A DNA stretch of 64,000 nt from Alteromonas indica (GTDB lineage Bacteria > Pseudomonadota > Gammaproteobacteria > Enterobacterales > Alteromonadaceae). Positions 1 to 9,954 of the stretch are shown in pieces (the first letter of the stretch is position 1; every line of letters starts with the position of its first letter). The position numbers and the translations under genes are program-made. The stretch spans positions 208,932-272,931 of the forward strand of contig PYVY01000006.1 of the NCBI GenBank assembly GCA_003056425.1. The letters are read 5' to 3'. The notes under the pieces were generated by a model that saw only the letters and a list, made by a program, of their open reading frames with translations, did not search any database and was not told where the DNA came from.

Positions 1-797
1 CGTGTCCATGGGCGCACCGTACGCTTATTATGCGCCAGCTAAAAGATCTTCAAGACATTATTAGTGTAAGCGTGGTATCGCCCGAGATGTTGGATAATGG
101 TTGGACATTCGCCGGCTATCCTGACGCTACGGGCGATACGCTATACCGTAAGCAATTTTTGTATGAGCTATACACCATGGCAGATGCCCATGTCACGACG
201 CGGGTTACTGTACCGCTACTTTGGGATAAACAGCAAAAGACCATCGTCAGCAACGAATCGGCAGATATTATACGAATGTTTAACAGCGAATTTAACACGC
301 TGACGGGCAATACTGACGACTATTATCCAGCGCAGCTCGCACAAGAAATAGAGCAGGTAAATGCCTTGGTGTACCACAACATCAATAATGGCGTGTACAA
401 AGCGGGTTTTGCCACGACACAGTCGGCGTATGAAGAAGCGGTGACATCACTGTTCAGAGCACTCGATACCATAGAACAGCGGTTGGTTCATCAACGCTAT
501 TTGTGTGGTAAGCAAATTACTGAAGCTGACTGGCGCTTATTTACGACACTTATTCGGTTTGATGCAGTATATTACGGCCACTTCAAATGTAACATTCGAC
601 GTATTGCCGACTATCCTGCACTTAGTGGTTATATGCGCGAGCTTTACCAACATCCAGGGGTGTCACAAACAGTTAATCTCAATCACATAAAACACCATTA
701 CTATTTTAGTCATACGATGGTTAACCCAACCCAGGTAGTGCCGTTAGGCCCTGAACTGGATCTTGATTCACCGCATGGCAGGGAGCAGTTATTTTGA
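1..797 (+). CDS. yqjG: Glutathionyl-hydroquinone reductase, 5'-truncated by window edge
   Basis: This is an Omega-class glutathione transferase (YqjG/ECM4 family) that reduces glutathionyl-hydroquinones with glutathione in the cytoplasm. The reading frame is open from base 3 and begins CPWAHRT, the family's active-site motif with the catalytic cysteine, so the ATG at 30 is internal and the gene starts left of the window. The visible 264 codons cover the end of the thioredoxin-like domain and the helical C-terminal domain (ITEADWRLFTTLIRFDAVY, then a YPALSGYMRELYQ segment). Family members are about 310-330 residues, so some 50-60 residues are missing. The TGA stop overlaps the TTG start of the pirin gene by 3 bases, so the two are probably co-transcribed, perhaps for quinone or electrophile detoxification. 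Family assignment is firm; the physiological substrate is inferred. Confidence 0.9.
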   Translation, partial: CPWAHRTLIMRQLKDLQDIISVSVVSPEMLDNGWTFAGYPDATGDTLYRKQFLYELYTMADAHVTTRVTVPLLWDKQQKTIVSNESADIIRMFNSEFNTLTGNTDDYYPAQLAQEIEQVNALVYHNINNGVYKAGFATTQSAYEEAVTSLFRALDTIEQRLVHQRYLCGKQITEADWRLFTTLIRFDAVYYGHFKCNIRRIADYPALSGYMRELYQHPGVSQTVNLNHIKHHYYFSHTMVNPTQVVPLGPELDLDSPHGREQLF

Positions 798-1684
798 AGC
801 AGCGTCACGTCACGCATCGGCTATCCGGCCAGCCCGCTTCTGATGGCGCAGGAGTGAAATTACAGCGGATAATTGGCCAGCCCGCGCTACCCAGGCTGGA
901 TCCATTCTTATTATTAGACCATTTTAGCTCAGACCAGCCTGATGATTACATAGCCGGGTTTCCGGCCCATCCTCACCGCGGGTTCCAAACCGTTACTTAT
1001 ATGCTGGCCGGTAAAATGCGGCATCGCGATTCGAAGGCCAATGAAGGGACTATTTCGGCAGGCGGTATTCAGTGGATGAACGCGGGTAGGGGACTTATTC
1101 ATGAAGAGATACCTCAGCAAACGGCGGGGTTGCTAAGTGGCTTTCAGTTATGGGTCAACTTACCGGCGGAGCAAAAAATGTCCGACCCGGGGTATCAGGA
1201 TATACCGCCTGAGGCTGTACCGCGTATCCAGCATAATAGTGCTACAATCGACATTCTGGCCGGTAGTGTTGAAGGGGTAACCGGCCCGGTTAAGCACGTG
1301 CCCGTAGACCCGTTATTCGTTCATATAAGTACTGACCACGCCACCCAAGTTTCTGTTGCGATCACTGAGTCACATACGGCTTTTTGCTATTGTTATCAGG
1401 GTGGTCTGATTATTGCTGGCTCTAATGACGAAGATAATCAGCACGTGAACACTGTGCAAAACAATGCAACAACCAGTGCTGGTACGCAAATTAACGAAGG
1501 CGAACTTGCCGTGCTAAGCGAGGGGGCGAGTGTGACCCTGCAAATGGCGGCTAACAGCGGGTGTATTGTTATTGCCGGCGCCCCCTTGAACGAATCTGTA
1601 GTGCAATATGGTCCATTTGTAATGAATACTCAGCAACAGATAGACCAGGCGCTCAAAGATTATCAGGCGGGGAATTTTGGGTAA
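794..1684 (+). CDS. Pirin family protein
   Basis: A bicupin protein of the pirin family; some members are quercetin 2,3-dioxygenases, but the reaction cannot be predicted here. The N-terminal cupin carries the metal-binding pattern: FPAHPHRGFQTVTYML (about residues 55-70) and a following GGIQWMNAGRGLIHEE, giving the usual histidines and glutamate. The C-terminal cupin ends QYGPFVMNTQQQI, a pirin signature. Length (296 aa) is normal. The start is TTG at 794, supported by GGGAG at 781-785 and by the tight overlap with the upstream reductase stop; no in-frame ATG gives a complete N-terminus. Pirin genes often sit beside glutathione- or quinone-related genes, which fits a shared oxidative or electrophile-stress role (inference). 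Confidence 0.88.
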   Translation: MKQRHVTHRLSGQPASDGAGVKLQRIIGQPALPRLDPFLLLDHFSSDQPDDYIAGFPAHPHRGFQTVTYMLAGKMRHRDSKANEGTISAGGIQWMNAGRGLIHEEIPQQTAGLLSGFQLWVNLPAEQKMSDPGYQDIPPEAVPRIQHNSATIDILAGSVEGVTGPVKHVPVDPLFVHISTDHATQVSVAITESHTAFCYCYQGGLIIAGSNDEDNQHVNTVQNNATTSAGTQINEGELAVLSEGASVTLQMAANSGCIVIAGAPLNESVVQYGPFVMNTQQQIDQALKDYQAGNFG

Positions 1685-1854
1685 TCGGCTATAAATTGTT
1701 CGCTTAGTAAAAAAGTGCCAGTTTTTTACATCTGTTTTGCTTCGAAAACAGTAAATAACGTGAGTTTATAAACAAGTTCATTGATTGCAAATTTGAGCTT
1801 GATTAACATGGCATTAGGACATTAAGGCTAAAGCCGTCAATCATAGGAAAGAGA

Positions 1855-3264
1855 ATGAAACCAGTAATCTTGGCAGGTGGTACAGGCAGTCGTCTGTGGC
1901 CAAAATCACGCGCAGCACTTCCAAAGCAGTTTCTTGCGCTTACATCTGAGCAAACTATGCTGCAGGAAACATTAAGCCGTTTGCACGGGGTTCAGGCTTC
2001 TCATCCCATTGTAATCTGTAATGATGCGCATCGCTTTTTGGTGGCTGAGCAGCTACGGCAGCAAAATATCGAACATGGCGGTATTTTGCTGGAGCCAGTG
2101 GGGCGCAATACCGCACCCGCCATCGCGTTAGCGGCCTTGCACGCGTTGCAAAGTGATGCAGACGAAACCTTACTGGTATTGGCGGCCGACCACTTAATTA
2201 AAGATACTGGTACCTTTCATCAGGCCATCGGTAAAGCGCAAAAGCTAGCCGATGCCGGATATCTGGTGACTTTCGGTATTGTGCCTGATGCCCCACATAC
2301 CGGCTACGGTTACATCAAAGCCGGTCAGGAATTAGAGACCGGTATGGCGGTAGCGCAGTTTGTTGAGAAACCAGATATGGCAACTGCTCAGACTTATGTG
2401 GATTCGGGCAATTACCTGTGGAATAGCGGCATGTTTATGTTCAAAGCATCCCGTTTTCTGGAAGAGCTGGAAAAATATAACCCCAAGATGCTGGAAATTT
2501 GCAAAAAGGCCATCGCAAGCGAATCACAGGACTTGGATTTCATTCGTATTGATGGTGATATTTTCGCGACCTGCCCGGATGACTCAATAGATTATGCGGT
2601 AATGGAAAAAACTGCCAAAGCCGCCATGGTGCCGCTGGATGCAGGCTGGTCAGACGTTGGTAGCTGGTCTTCCTTGTGGGAAACATCGGCCAAAGATGCA
2701 AACGGTAACGCGGTTATCGGTGATGCTATTTTGGAAAATGTTTCCAACAGCTACATCAACGCCGAAGAGCGCTTGATATCAGTAATTGGTCTAGACAATG
2801 TGGTAGTCGTGGAAACTAAAGATGCGATTATGGTGGCGCACAAAGATAAAGTGCAAGACATCAAAAACGTAGTGACCCGCCTGAAACAGGAAAAACGACC
2901 TGAGTTTGAGTTTCACCGCGAAGTATTTCGGCCGTGGGGCAGTTACGACTCAATCGACCAAGGGGCCCGTTTCCAGGTTAAACGCATTACTGTGAAGCCT
3001 GGCGAGAAATTATCGGTGCAGATGCACCACCACCGCGCCGAGCACTGGATTGTTGTATCAGGGACTGCCAGTGTAACGATTGGTGAGGAAACCCGGATGG
3101 TAACCGAGAATGAGTCAACCTATATCCCGATTGGTGAGGTTCATGCGCTGGAAAACCCCGGCAAAATTCCGCTGGAATTGATTGAAGTACAGTCTGGTGC
3201 TTACTTAGGCGAAGACGATATTGTGCGATTTTCGGATCGTTACGGCCGTACAGCGAAAAAATAG
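1855..3264 (+). CDS. manC: Mannose-1-phosphate guanylyltransferase / mannose-6-phosphate isomerase
   Basis: A bifunctional type II phosphomannose isomerase/GDP-mannose pyrophosphorylase of 469 aa. It makes GDP-mannose from mannose-1-phosphate and GTP and interconverts mannose-6-phosphate and fructose-6-phosphate. The N-terminal nucleotidyltransferase domain starts with [11 protein letters not shown] (residues 6-16) and contains FVEKP near residue 170. The C-terminal cupin (about 345-465) shows [11 protein letters not shown] and the metal-binding [17 protein letters not shown] 1855 follows AGGAAAGAGA. Only 9 bases separate its stop from manB, so they form an operon supplying sugar nucleotides for exopolysaccharide or lipopolysaccharide. 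The glycosyltransferases that use the product are not in the window. A weak promoter candidate, TTGATT and TAACAT with a 17-base spacer, lies at 1781-1809. Confidence 0.95.
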   Translation: MKPVILAGGTGSRLWPKSRAALPKQFLALTSEQTMLQETLSRLHGVQASHPIVICNDAHRFLVAEQLRQQNIEHGGILLEPVGRNTAPAIALAALHALQSDADETLLVLAADHLIKDTGTFHQAIGKAQKLADAGYLVTFGIVPDAPHTGYGYIKAGQELETGMAVAQFVEKPDMATAQTYVDSGNYLWNSGMFMFKASRFLEELEKYNPKMLEICKKAIASESQDLDFIRIDGDIFATCPDDSIDYAVMEKTAKAAMVPLDAGWSDVGSWSSLWETSAKDANGNAVIGDAILENVSNSYINAEERLISVIGLDNVVVVETKDAIMVAHKDKVQDIKNVVTRLKQEKRPEFEFHREVFRPWGSYDSIDQGARFQVKRITVKPGEKLSVQMHHHRAEHWIVVSGTASVTIGEETRMVTENESTYIPIGEVHALENPGKIPLELIEVQSGAYLGEDDIVRFSDRYGRTAKK

Positions 3265-3273
3265 GAAGGGACT

Positions 3274-4734
3274 ATGACCAGAGCAATCACCTGTTTTAAA
3301 GCTTACGATATTCGCGGTGAGTTAAACGAGCAACTAGACGAAGAGGTTGCCTATCGGATTGGATACGCATTTTCTAGTGTGCTGACAGCCAGTAATGTGG
3401 TGGTCGGTGGTGACGTGCGTTTAACCTCTGCGCCACTTAAGCTGGCGCTCGCTGCAGGGCTGATAGACGGCGGTAGCGCGGTAATCGATTTGGGGCAGGC
3501 GGGCACCGAAGAAATTTATTTTGCTACCAAGTATCTGAAGGTAGATGGTGGTATTGAAGTGACAGCAAGCCATAATCCTATTAATTATAATGGGATGAAG
3601 CTAGTAAAAGCGGACGCCATTCCTATTAGCGGGGATACAGGCTTGCATGCTATTAAGCAAGCTGCTGAAGAACTCGACAGTGATTACGTGAAGCAGCGCC
3701 TGGCTGAGTATACCCAGCAAAAGCCTATTGATCCCAAGGCCTTCTATAATGGTCAGGGGCATATCGCGGTAAGCGTGCTGGAAAATAGTGGGAAATACAA
3801 ACAGGATAGCTGTTTGGATGCTTATATCGACCACTTACTCACCTATATTGAGCCAGCTAACTTTACGCCGTTAAAGCTGGTTGCCAATGCCGGTAACGGC
3901 GCCGCAGGCAAAGTGGTTGACGCTCTGGAAACAGCCTTCGAACAACGCCGTATTCCCATTGAATTTATCAAAGTTCATCATGATGCGGATCCGACCTTCC
4001 CCAATGGTATACCTAATCCACTGCTGCCAGAGAACCGCGCCGATACGGCGCAGGCCGTACGCGAACATAATGCGGACTTTGGAATGGCCTGGGATGGCGA
4101 TTTCGACCGCTGTTTTTTGTTTGATGCTAAAGGTAACTTTATTGAAGGCTATTATATTGTTGGATTGCTTGCCCAAGCCTTTTTGGATAAAGATCCCAGT
4201 GCGAAAATTATTTACGATCCTCGTCTTTACTGGAACACAGAAGATATCGTGAATCGCGCAGGCGGCACCCCAGTCAAAAGCAAAACCGGACATGCCTTTA
4301 TTAAAGAGCGTATGCGTAAGGAAGATGCTGTATACGGCGGCGAAATGAGTGCCCATCATTATTTTCGAGATTTTGCTTATTGCGATACAGGCATGATTCC
4401 ATGGTTACTCGTGGCAGAACTGTTATGTACTAAAAAGCAAACATTAGCCTCGATGGTGGAACAACGTATAGCGGCTTACCCGTCTTCCGGTGAAATTAAC
4501 AGTAAGTTGCAAGATGCTGACGCGGCGCTAGCCAGGGTACTTGAAAAATACCGGCCATTGGCTGAAGCCATTGATGAAACCGACGGAATTGGTTTGGAAT
4601 TTGGGACATGGCGCTTTAATTTAAGAAAATCCAATACCGAGCCGGTTATTCGTCTGAATGTAGAGTCAAAAGGTGATATACCTTTGATGGAAGAAAAAAC
4701 CGCAGAACTGTTGGCGCTAATTCGCGCAGAGTAA
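3274..4734 (+). CDS. manB: Phosphomannomutase
   Basis: An alpha-D-phosphohexomutase (486 aa) converting mannose-6-phosphate to mannose-1-phosphate, the substrate of the neighbouring manC product. Visible signatures are the active-site phosphoserine loop [13 protein letters not shown] with Ser99, the Mg-binding loop DGDFDRC at residues 274-280, the sugar-binding [10 protein letters not shown] segment, and the C-terminal phosphate-binding [14 protein letters not shown]. Length and order match CpsG/ManB. The start ATG is preceded by AGGAAGGGACT. It is the last gene of the two-gene operon and is followed by a clear intrinsic terminator. It could also act on glucose phosphates, as some members do, but the manC linkage favours mannose. 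Confidence 0.94.
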   Translation: MTRAITCFKAYDIRGELNEQLDEEVAYRIGYAFSSVLTASNVVVGGDVRLTSAPLKLALAAGLIDGGSAVIDLGQAGTEEIYFATKYLKVDGGIEVTASHNPINYNGMKLVKADAIPISGDTGLHAIKQAAEELDSDYVKQRLAEYTQQKPIDPKAFYNGQGHIAVSVLENSGKYKQDSCLDAYIDHLLTYIEPANFTPLKLVANAGNGAAGKVVDALETAFEQRRIPIEFIKVHHDADPTFPNGIPNPLLPENRADTAQAVREHNADFGMAWDGDFDRCFLFDAKGNFIEGYYIVGLLAQAFLDKDPSAKIIYDPRLYWNTEDIVNRAGGTPVKSKTGHAFIKERMRKEDAVYGGEMSAHHYFRDFAYCDTGMIPWLLVAELLCTKKQTLASMVEQRIAAYPSSGEINSKLQDADAALARVLEKYRPLAEAIDETDGIGLEFGTWRFNLRKSNTEPVIRLNVESKGDIPLMEEKTAELLALIRAE

Positions 4735-4826
4735 GCTCACCAATATATTATCTTTCGAAGGGAAATAAGATAAGAAAATAGGCAAATTGGCGTCCTACAG
4801 CGACGAAAATATCTGTTGATAACACT

Positions 4827-4855
4827 AAGGCCAGCGTATGATGCTGGCCTTTTTT
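4827..4855 (+). terminator. Intrinsic terminator after manC-manB
   Basis: A perfect 9-bp stem (AAGGCCAGC at 4827-4835 with GCTGGCCTT at 4843-4851), a 7-base loop and a T tract ending at 4855. It lies 92 bases after the manB stop and faces the minus-strand gene that ends at 4929. Confidence 0.85.
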
Positions 4856-4928
4856 GTGCTTAATACGTTTACCTGCGCAGGTCAGCAGGTACGCCGCTAA
4901 GCCAGAATTGTTACCCACAAGCTTGGGT

Positions 4929-5351
4929 TCACCGCATTAAAAATATCATAACAGCGTGGCACAGGACGACCACAGTGGTCAATCCTACCCGCATTGAAAT
5001 ATAGCTAAGTATCAGATCTTTAGGCAAGGCCAGGGTAAACTTGTCGTAAAATAGAATCAGCAGATAACTGATAGACAGCACGCCTAAGACTCGGACGTCT
5101 GCACCATAAGCCAGTGCTAGCCAGGCTACAATGGTCGGTAGCATAGCCAAATAAAGCTGATGATTGGTTTTGCGGGAGGCAATTGCGTCAAACCAATGTA
5201 CGCCGCCAAAAAACGATAATAATACAGCTGAATATTGGGTGAAATAATGTAGAGCGGCCAACTCGCCAATGACTCCACTAAGGCTAAGAATCGGCAGGGC
5301 AATAAACGGAATAAGACCGGCTATACCTAACAGCAGCGCTGGATACGGCAT
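4929..5351 (-). CDS. DUF3429 family inner-membrane protein
   Basis: A small hydrophobic protein (140 aa) matching the DUF3429 family by its pattern: an N-terminal transmembrane helix, a conserved SFFGGVHWFDAI loop, and further helices near LAMLPTIVAWLALAY, VLSISYLLILFYDKF and VVVLCHAVMIFL, about five membrane segments in all. The function of the family is unknown. ATG at 5351 is chosen because AGAGGAG lies 7 bases upstream; an in-frame TTG at 5372 would add seven residues but has no better ribosome site. It lies downstream of gltA on the same strand, but a gltA terminator separates them, so it may have its own promoter in 5352-5440. Confidence 0.8.
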   Translation of the reverse strand: MPYPALLLGIAGLIPFIALPILSLSGVIGELAALHYFTQYSAVLLSFFGGVHWFDAIASRKTNHQLYLAMLPTIVAWLALAYGADVRVLGVLSISYLLILFYDKFTLALPKDLILSYISMRVGLTTVVVLCHAVMIFLMR

Positions 5352-5440
5352 AATATCTCCTCTATCTGACAACGACGGCGACGGGGCAGTATGCCATTTT
5401 GTCGCACGCCAACAAGCAGGTATCTTGGTAAAAAACCTGC

Positions 5441-5474
5441 TACAAACAAAAATAGCGCCCTAAGGCGCTATTTG
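5441..5474 (-). terminator. Intrinsic terminator of gltA
   Basis: A 10-bp inverted repeat (AAATAGCGCC at 5450-5459 and GGCGCTATTT at 5464-5473) lies 19 bases beyond the gltA stop. Read on the minus strand, the stem is followed by TTTTTGTTTG, the T-rich tract expected for termination of gltA. Confidence 0.8.
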
Positions 5475-5491
5475 TAGTCAACTGACCAGAG

Positions 5492-6769
5492 CTATTTAAG
5501 CGGCGTAAATTTACGCTGGCTGTAGCCTGTATACAACTGACGTGGACGACCAATCTTTTGCTTCGGATCGCTCATCATTTCATGCCAGTGTGAAATCCAG
5601 CCAACTGTGCGAGACAGGGCAAAGATACACGTGAACATGTTAGTGGGTATACCAATCGCCTTTAGGATAATACCTGAATAGAAATCAACGTTCGGGAACA
5701 GTTTTTTCTCTACAAAGTAATCATCACTCAGGGCGATACGTTCAAGTTCCATTGCTACTTCAAGCAGCGGATCTTTTACGTCTAGCTCTTTAAGCACTTC
5801 ATGACAGCTTTCGCGCATAACAGTGGCGCGTGGATCGTGGTTTTTGTAAACCCGGTGTCCAAAGCCCATTAAGCGGAAAGGGTCATTCTTATCTTTAGCC
5901 CGTTCGATAAACTCAGGGATACGATCAACACTACCAATTTCTTCCAGCATGTTTAAACATGCTTCATTGGCACCGCCATGCGCAGGGCCCCACAGTGAAG
6001 CCACACCGGCGGCAATACAGGCGTAAGGGTTAGCACCTGATGAACCAGCTAAGCGCACTGTTGAAGTAGATGCATTCTGTTCATGGTCAGCATGTAACGT
6101 AAAGATACGATCCATCGCGCGTTCAACCGCAGGACTAATCTGATAATCTTCAGCTGGCACAGAGAACATCATGTTCAAAAAGTTAGCCGCATAGCTTAAG
6201 TCATTACGCGGATATACGAATGGCTGGCCTATGTTGTACTTGTAACACATCGCTACCAAGGTCGGCATTTTTGCAATCAAACGATGCGCGCTGCGCATAC
6301 GTTCTTCGGCATTACCTACATCTAAGTCACTGTGATAAAACGAGGACATAGCGCCTACGGTGCCACATAACATTGCCATAGGGTGGGCGTCGTTACGGAA
6401 ACCGTGGAAGAACATGTTGATTTGTTCATGTACCATAGTATGGCGGGTTATCGTGGCACGAAACTCTTCGTTTTGTGCTTTATCCGGTGCTTCGCCGTTA
6501 AGTAACATGTAGCAAACTTCAAGATAGTTTGCATCACGCGCTAACTCTTCAATGGGATAGCCACGGTGCAGTAACACCCCGTTAGCGCCATCGATGTACG
6601 TGATTTCTGACTCGCAGGAACCTGTTGCCATAAAGCCGGGGTCAAATGTGAAATACCCTTGCGCGCCCAGAGAGCGTACATCTATAACATCTTGTCCTTC
6701 GGTACCGGACAGAATAGGAAGTTCGATTTCCTTATCGCCCGCTTTAAGAATGGCTTTCTTATCTGCCAT
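5492..6769 (-). CDS. gltA: Citrate synthase (type II, NADH-sensitive class)
   Basis: Condenses acetyl-CoA and oxaloacetate to citrate, the entry step of the TCA cycle. The 425-aa length and the N-terminal extension with beta-strand region ([16 protein letters not shown]) are typical of the hexameric gammaproteobacterial enzyme. Active-site regions are visible: [15 protein letters not shown] around residue 265 (catalytic His), [15 protein letters not shown] around 303-317 (second His), and the Asp in NVDFYSGI near 362. ATG 6769 follows GAGGAGAGC on the minus strand. It is divergent from sdhCDAB across a 681-base gap, the classical enterobacterial and Alteromonadales arrangement, so the gap holds both promoters and probably shared control sites. 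Confidence 0.97.
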   Translation of the reverse strand: MADKKAILKAGDKEIELPILSGTEGQDVIDVRSLGAQGYFTFDPGFMATGSCESEITYIDGANGVLLHRGYPIEELARDANYLEVCYMLLNGEAPDKAQNEEFRATITRHTMVHEQINMFFHGFRNDAHPMAMLCGTVGAMSSFYHSDLDVGNAEERMRSAHRLIAKMPTLVAMCYKYNIGQPFVYPRNDLSYAANFLNMMFSVPAEDYQISPAVERAMDRIFTLHADHEQNASTSTVRLAGSSGANPYACIAAGVASLWGPAHGGANEACLNMLEEIGSVDRIPEFIERAKDKNDPFRLMGFGHRVYKNHDPRATVMRESCHEVLKELDVKDPLLEVAMELERIALSDDYFVEKKLFPNVDFYSGIILKAIGIPTNMFTCIFALSRTVGWISHWHEMMSDPKQKIGRPRQLYTGYSQRKFTPLK

Positions 6770-6957
6770 ATAATGCTCTCCTCAGAATGGTTCTGTTGTC
6801 AGCAAAAATCGTCAAAAAATAGCCGCTTTGCTGGGAAAAGTGGCGTAGTTGTACTTTATTATGCATCTACAAGTCAATTTAAATGCATTTTTGCACAATA
6901 AATATCCGATATTGGTATAGCTTATAGTCCCCAGCGTAATAACTGAGCAATTAAAAA

Positions 6958-6971
6958 TGTTTCACGAAACA
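6958..6971. promoter_or_regulatory. Palindrome TGTTTCACGAAACA, possible operator
   Basis: Six-base arms TGTTTC and GAAACA flank a 2-base centre. It is about 190 bases upstream of the gltA start and 480 upstream of sdhC. The regulator is not identified. Confidence 0.35.
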
Positions 6972-7247
6972 CATAAAAACCCGCAGCGACTTGATTTTGA
7001 GGTCAAAATGGCTGCTTTTTATTAACAAAATAAATGGGTTACAAAATGTACGCCGACATTTTATTTATCAAGATCTGACGTGATCATCAGTACTATACGC
7101 CAGTTCGCCGTAGTTATCATATACAGGTGCTGATAAAATCACACCGTCTTATATACTCTAAAGGTTAACATTTTTGATCAGCAAGACAACTGAATCTTAA
7201 CTGTAAAACACTTGTATAAGACGATAGTCCTACGTGTTGACAAAAAA

Positions 7248-7261
7248 TTGTAATTATACAA
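7248..7261. promoter_or_regulatory. Palindrome TTGTAATTATACAA overlapping the putative sdh promoter
   Basis: Perfect 5-bp arms TTGTA and TACAA surround ATTA. The layout (TGTA-Nx-TACA) resembles sites of central-carbon regulators such as HexR in this bacterial group, but the match is from memory and only approximate. Its overlap with the candidate -35 box suggests repression. Confidence 0.4.
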
Positions 7262-7450
7262 CGCGCTAGATATACTCAGCCGAGCCTGAATTAGAAAGAT
7301 TCTCTTTAGTTAATCAGGCAATTATAAGTTCACAAATTGTTAACATCTCACAGGATGAGGCAATTAACAGTAAACAAACGAAAATTACTCAGTCAGGACA
7401 TAAAAACAACGGGTAATTCATTGTCCCTACGGATAAAACAGGCATACATT

Positions 7451-7825
7451 GTGAAAAAGCAAAGACCAGTAAATTTAGATCTCAAGACCATTAAATTTCC
7501 TCCTGCTGCTATTTCGTCGATTCTCAACCGTATCACAGGCGTGGCCATGTTCTTCGCGCTGCTGTTCGTTATTTGGGCATGGGCGGTTTCAGTCGCTTCG
7601 CCTGAAGGCTTTGAACAAGTGCAGTCAGTAATGGCCGGTGTATTCGGAAAAGTAATTGCGATTGGCACCCTATCTGCTTTGATTTACCACACTCTTGGTG
7701 GTATTCGCCACGTCATTATGGATATGGGACATTGGGAAGAAATGAAATCAGGTAACCTGAGCGCGCAAGCAATAATTGCGCTTTGGATAATCCTGACAGT
7801 CGTATTGGGAGTAGTACTATGGTAA
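7451..7825 (+). CDS. sdhC: Succinate dehydrogenase cytochrome b556 subunit
   Basis: The larger of the two heme-b membrane anchors of succinate dehydrogenase (complex II). The product, with GTG at 7451 as start, begins MKKQRPVNLDLKTIKFP, almost the same as the conserved N-terminus of gammaproteobacterial SdhC. Three hydrophobic segments follow (about residues 28-50, 65-87 and 102-122), with the heme-ligand histidine region LIYHTLGGIRHVIMD. An in-frame ATG at 7337 would add 38 residues of unrelated basic sequence and is rejected. The GTG has only a weak ribosome site. The stop overlaps the sdhD start by 7 bases, so the two are translationally coupled. Confidence 0.93.
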   Translation: MKKQRPVNLDLKTIKFPPAAISSILNRITGVAMFFALLFVIWAWAVSVASPEGFEQVQSVMAGVFGKVIAIGTLSALIYHTLGGIRHVIMDMGHWEEMKSGNLSAQAIIALWIILTVVLGVVLW

Positions 7826-8166
7826 CGAATCAGGCAAGCGTTAAACGTAACGGCGTGCAGGATTACTTATCGCTGCGCACCACAGGAGCAATAATATTTG
7901 CCTTTACTGTGTATATGGCGTGGTTCTTTATTTCAACCGACAGCATCACATTTATCGAATGGCACGGCTTGTTTTCAGGGATACCGATGAAGGTGTTTAC
8001 CCTGGCTACGCTAGTGTCGATTATGATTCACGTACGCATTGGTCTGTGGCAAGTGCTGACAGACTATGTTAAAGCGCCCAAAGTACGCGCTTTGGTGCAA
8101 TGGGTATTGAACCTGATTGCCTTCGGGTACGTGTTAGTTGGTCTGTTTGTTCTGTGGGGTGTGTAA
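7819..8166 (+). CDS. sdhD: Succinate dehydrogenase hydrophobic membrane anchor subunit
   Basis: The second membrane anchor of complex II (115 aa), contributing to heme and quinone binding. Three transmembrane segments are evident ([52 protein letters not shown]), and [14 protein letters not shown] contains the conserved His/Arg region. ATG 7819 lies inside the end of sdhC and is preceded by GGGAG at 7807-7811, which decides the start; a longer reading frame from 7783 has no ribosome site. The stop is two bases before the sdhA ATG. Confidence 0.93.
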   Translation: MVTNQASVKRNGVQDYLSLRTTGAIIFAFTVYMAWFFISTDSITFIEWHGLFSGIPMKVFTLATLVSIMIHVRIGLWQVLTDYVKAPKVRALVQWVLNLIAFGYVLVGLFVLWGV

Positions 8167-8167
8167 G

Positions 8168-9940
8168 ATGAGTCTACCAGTACACGAATTTGATGCCATT
8201 GTTATTGGCGCCGGTGGTGCGGGTATGCGTGCCGCTTTGCAGATTTCACAATCAGGTAAGTCCTGTGCGTTGTTGTCTAAAGTATTTCCAACCCGTTCGC
8301 ATACGGTATCTGCCCAAGGTGGTATTACTGTTGCGCTGGGTAATTCCCATGAAGATAACTGGGAATGGCACATGTATGACACGGTTAAAGGGTCTGACTA
8401 CATTGGCGATCAGGATGCCATTGAGTACATGTGTAACGTGGGGCCGAAAGCCATTATAGAAATGGAAAATATGGGTCTGCCATTTTCACGTTTTGAAGAT
8501 GGCACAGTATATCAGCGCCCATTCGGTGGCCAGTCGAAGAATTTTGGTGGCGAACAAGCCGCTCGTACGGCTGCGGCAGCCGACCGTACTGGTCACGCAC
8601 TATTGCATTTGCTTTATCAGCAAAATGTTAAGAATAAGACCAAAGTTTTCAGTGAATGGTATGCCCTTGATCTGGTGAAAAACCAGGATGGGGACGTAGT
8701 GGGTTGTACGGCCATCGATATTGAAACCGGTGAAGTCGTTTACTTTAAAGCGCGGGCTGTGGTGCTGGCTACCGGTGGTGCAGGGCGTATATTTGCTTCT
8801 ACTACCAATGCCCATATTAATACCGGTGACGGTGTGGGTATGGCGATGCGAGCTGGCGTATCTATGCAGGACATGGAAATGTGGCAGTTCCACCCAACTG
8901 GTATTGCGGGTGCGGGTACGCTGGTCACAGAAGGTTGTCGTGGTGAGGGTGGTTATCTGCTCAATAAAGACGGCGAACGCTTTATGGAACGCTACGCACC
9001 GAATGCCAAAGATCTGGCAGGTCGTGACGTAGTGGCGCGTTCAATGATGACCGAAATTCGTGAAGGACGTGGTTGTGATGGCCCGTGGGGTACCCACCTT
9101 AAGCTTAAGCTTGATCACTTGGGTAAAGATGTATTGGAGTCGCGTTTGCCAGGTATTCTTGAGCTTTCACGTACCTTCGCTCACGTTGACCCGGTCAAAG
9201 AACCTATCCCGGTTATTCCTACCTGTCACTATATGATGGGTGGTATTCCTACCAACGTGCATGGTCAATGTATCCGGGTAGATGAAAACGGACAGGACCA
9301 CATTGTAAATGGCCTGTTTGCATGTGGTGAAATTGCCTGCGTATCGGTGCACGGCGCTAACCGCCTGGGCGGTAATTCACTGCTCGATTTGGTCGTATTT
9401 GGCCGTGCTACAGGCCTGCATCTGGGTGAATCGCTGAATCAAATTGCCACTACTCGGGATGCCAGTGAGTCTGATCTTGAGGCGGCTATGGCGCGCTTCA
9501 ACCGGTGGGAAGGTTCTGAAAAAGGCAAGGGTGAAGACCCGGTTCAAATTAAAAAAGACATGCAGGAATGTATGCAGCTCAACTTCTCGGTATTCCGCGA
9601 AGGTGACGCAATGGCTGACGGTCTTAAACAACTTAAAGACATTCGTGAGCGTTTGCAGCATGCGCGTCTGGATGATAAGAGTAGTGATTTCAACACCCAG
9701 CGTATTGAGTGTCTGGAATTAGACAACCTGATGGAAACCGCGTACTGCACAGCAGTAGCAGCAAACTTCCGTACCGAAAGTCGTGGCGCACACAGTCGCT
9801 TTGATTATCCAGACCGTGATGATGAAAACTGGTTGTGTCACTCAATCTACCGTCCGGAAGATGAATCAATGACTCGTCGTGAAGTCAATATGGCGCCCAA
9901 GCTGCGGGAAGCCTTCCCGCCTAAAGCGCGTTCATATTAA
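8168..9940 (+). CDS. sdhA: Succinate dehydrogenase flavoprotein subunit
   Basis: The catalytic FAD subunit (590 aa) that oxidises succinate to fumarate on the cytoplasmic side of the inner membrane. It shows the dinucleotide fold [12 protein letters not shown] (13-24), the covalent FAD attachment His45 in [11 protein letters not shown], the substrate-site [20 protein letters not shown], the active-site arginine region near [12 protein letters not shown], and the C-terminal [19 protein letters not shown] 8168 is chosen because it gives the exact conserved N-terminus; an upstream frame from 8138 overlaps sdhD. Third gene of sdhCDAB, 14 bases before sdhB. Confidence 0.97.
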   Translation: MSLPVHEFDAIVIGAGGAGMRAALQISQSGKSCALLSKVFPTRSHTVSAQGGITVALGNSHEDNWEWHMYDTVKGSDYIGDQDAIEYMCNVGPKAIIEMENMGLPFSRFEDGTVYQRPFGGQSKNFGGEQAARTAAAADRTGHALLHLLYQQNVKNKTKVFSEWYALDLVKNQDGDVVGCTAIDIETGEVVYFKARAVVLATGGAGRIFASTTNAHINTGDGVGMAMRAGVSMQDMEMWQFHPTGIAGAGTLVTEGCRGEGGYLLNKDGERFMERYAPNAKDLAGRDVVARSMMTEIREGRGCDGPWGTHLKLKLDHLGKDVLESRLPGILELSRTFAHVDPVKEPIPVIPTCHYMMGGIPTNVHGQCIRVDENGQDHIVNGLFACGEIACVSVHGANRLGGNSLLDLVVFGRATGLHLGESLNQIATTRDASESDLEAAMARFNRWEGSEKGKGEDPVQIKKDMQECMQLNFSVFREGDAMADGLKQLKDIRERLQHARLDDKSSDFNTQRIECLELDNLMETAYCTAVAANFRTESRGAHSRFDYPDRDDENWLCHSIYRPEDESMTRREVNMAPKLREAFPPKARSY

Positions 9941-9954
9941 TAGAGGTGACCAGT

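Larger units (their letters stand above)
6770..7450. promoter_or_regulatory. Divergent gltA / sdhCDAB control region
   Basis: This 681-base AT-rich gap holds no convincing gene. It contains a palindrome TGTTTCACGAAACA at 6958-6971 and another, TTGTAATTATACAA, at 7248-7261. A possible sdh promoter is TTGTAA (7248-7253) and TATACT (7271-7276) with a 17-base spacer, so the second palindrome would overlap the -35 box. A loose GCAGC...GCTGC hairpin followed by TTTTT lies at 6983-7020. The leader from the putative -10 box to the sdhC start would be about 170 bases. All promoter calls are by eye. Confidence 0.5.

Noticed and set aside
3871..4359. 162-codon minus-strand frame opposite manB
   Set aside because: Fully inside a conserved phosphomannomutase gene, no ribosome site, no recognisable protein features.
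6891..7020. Possible small RNA in the gltA/sdh gap (weak promoter, hairpin plus T5)
   Set aside because: The -35/-10 spacing is 19 bases with poor boxes, and the hairpin has only a 5-bp outer stem with a bulge; not strong enough to call.
7337..7450. Upstream start for sdhC giving 162 residues
   Set aside because: The added basic peptide has no counterpart in SdhC proteins, whose conserved N-terminus begins at the GTG 7451.
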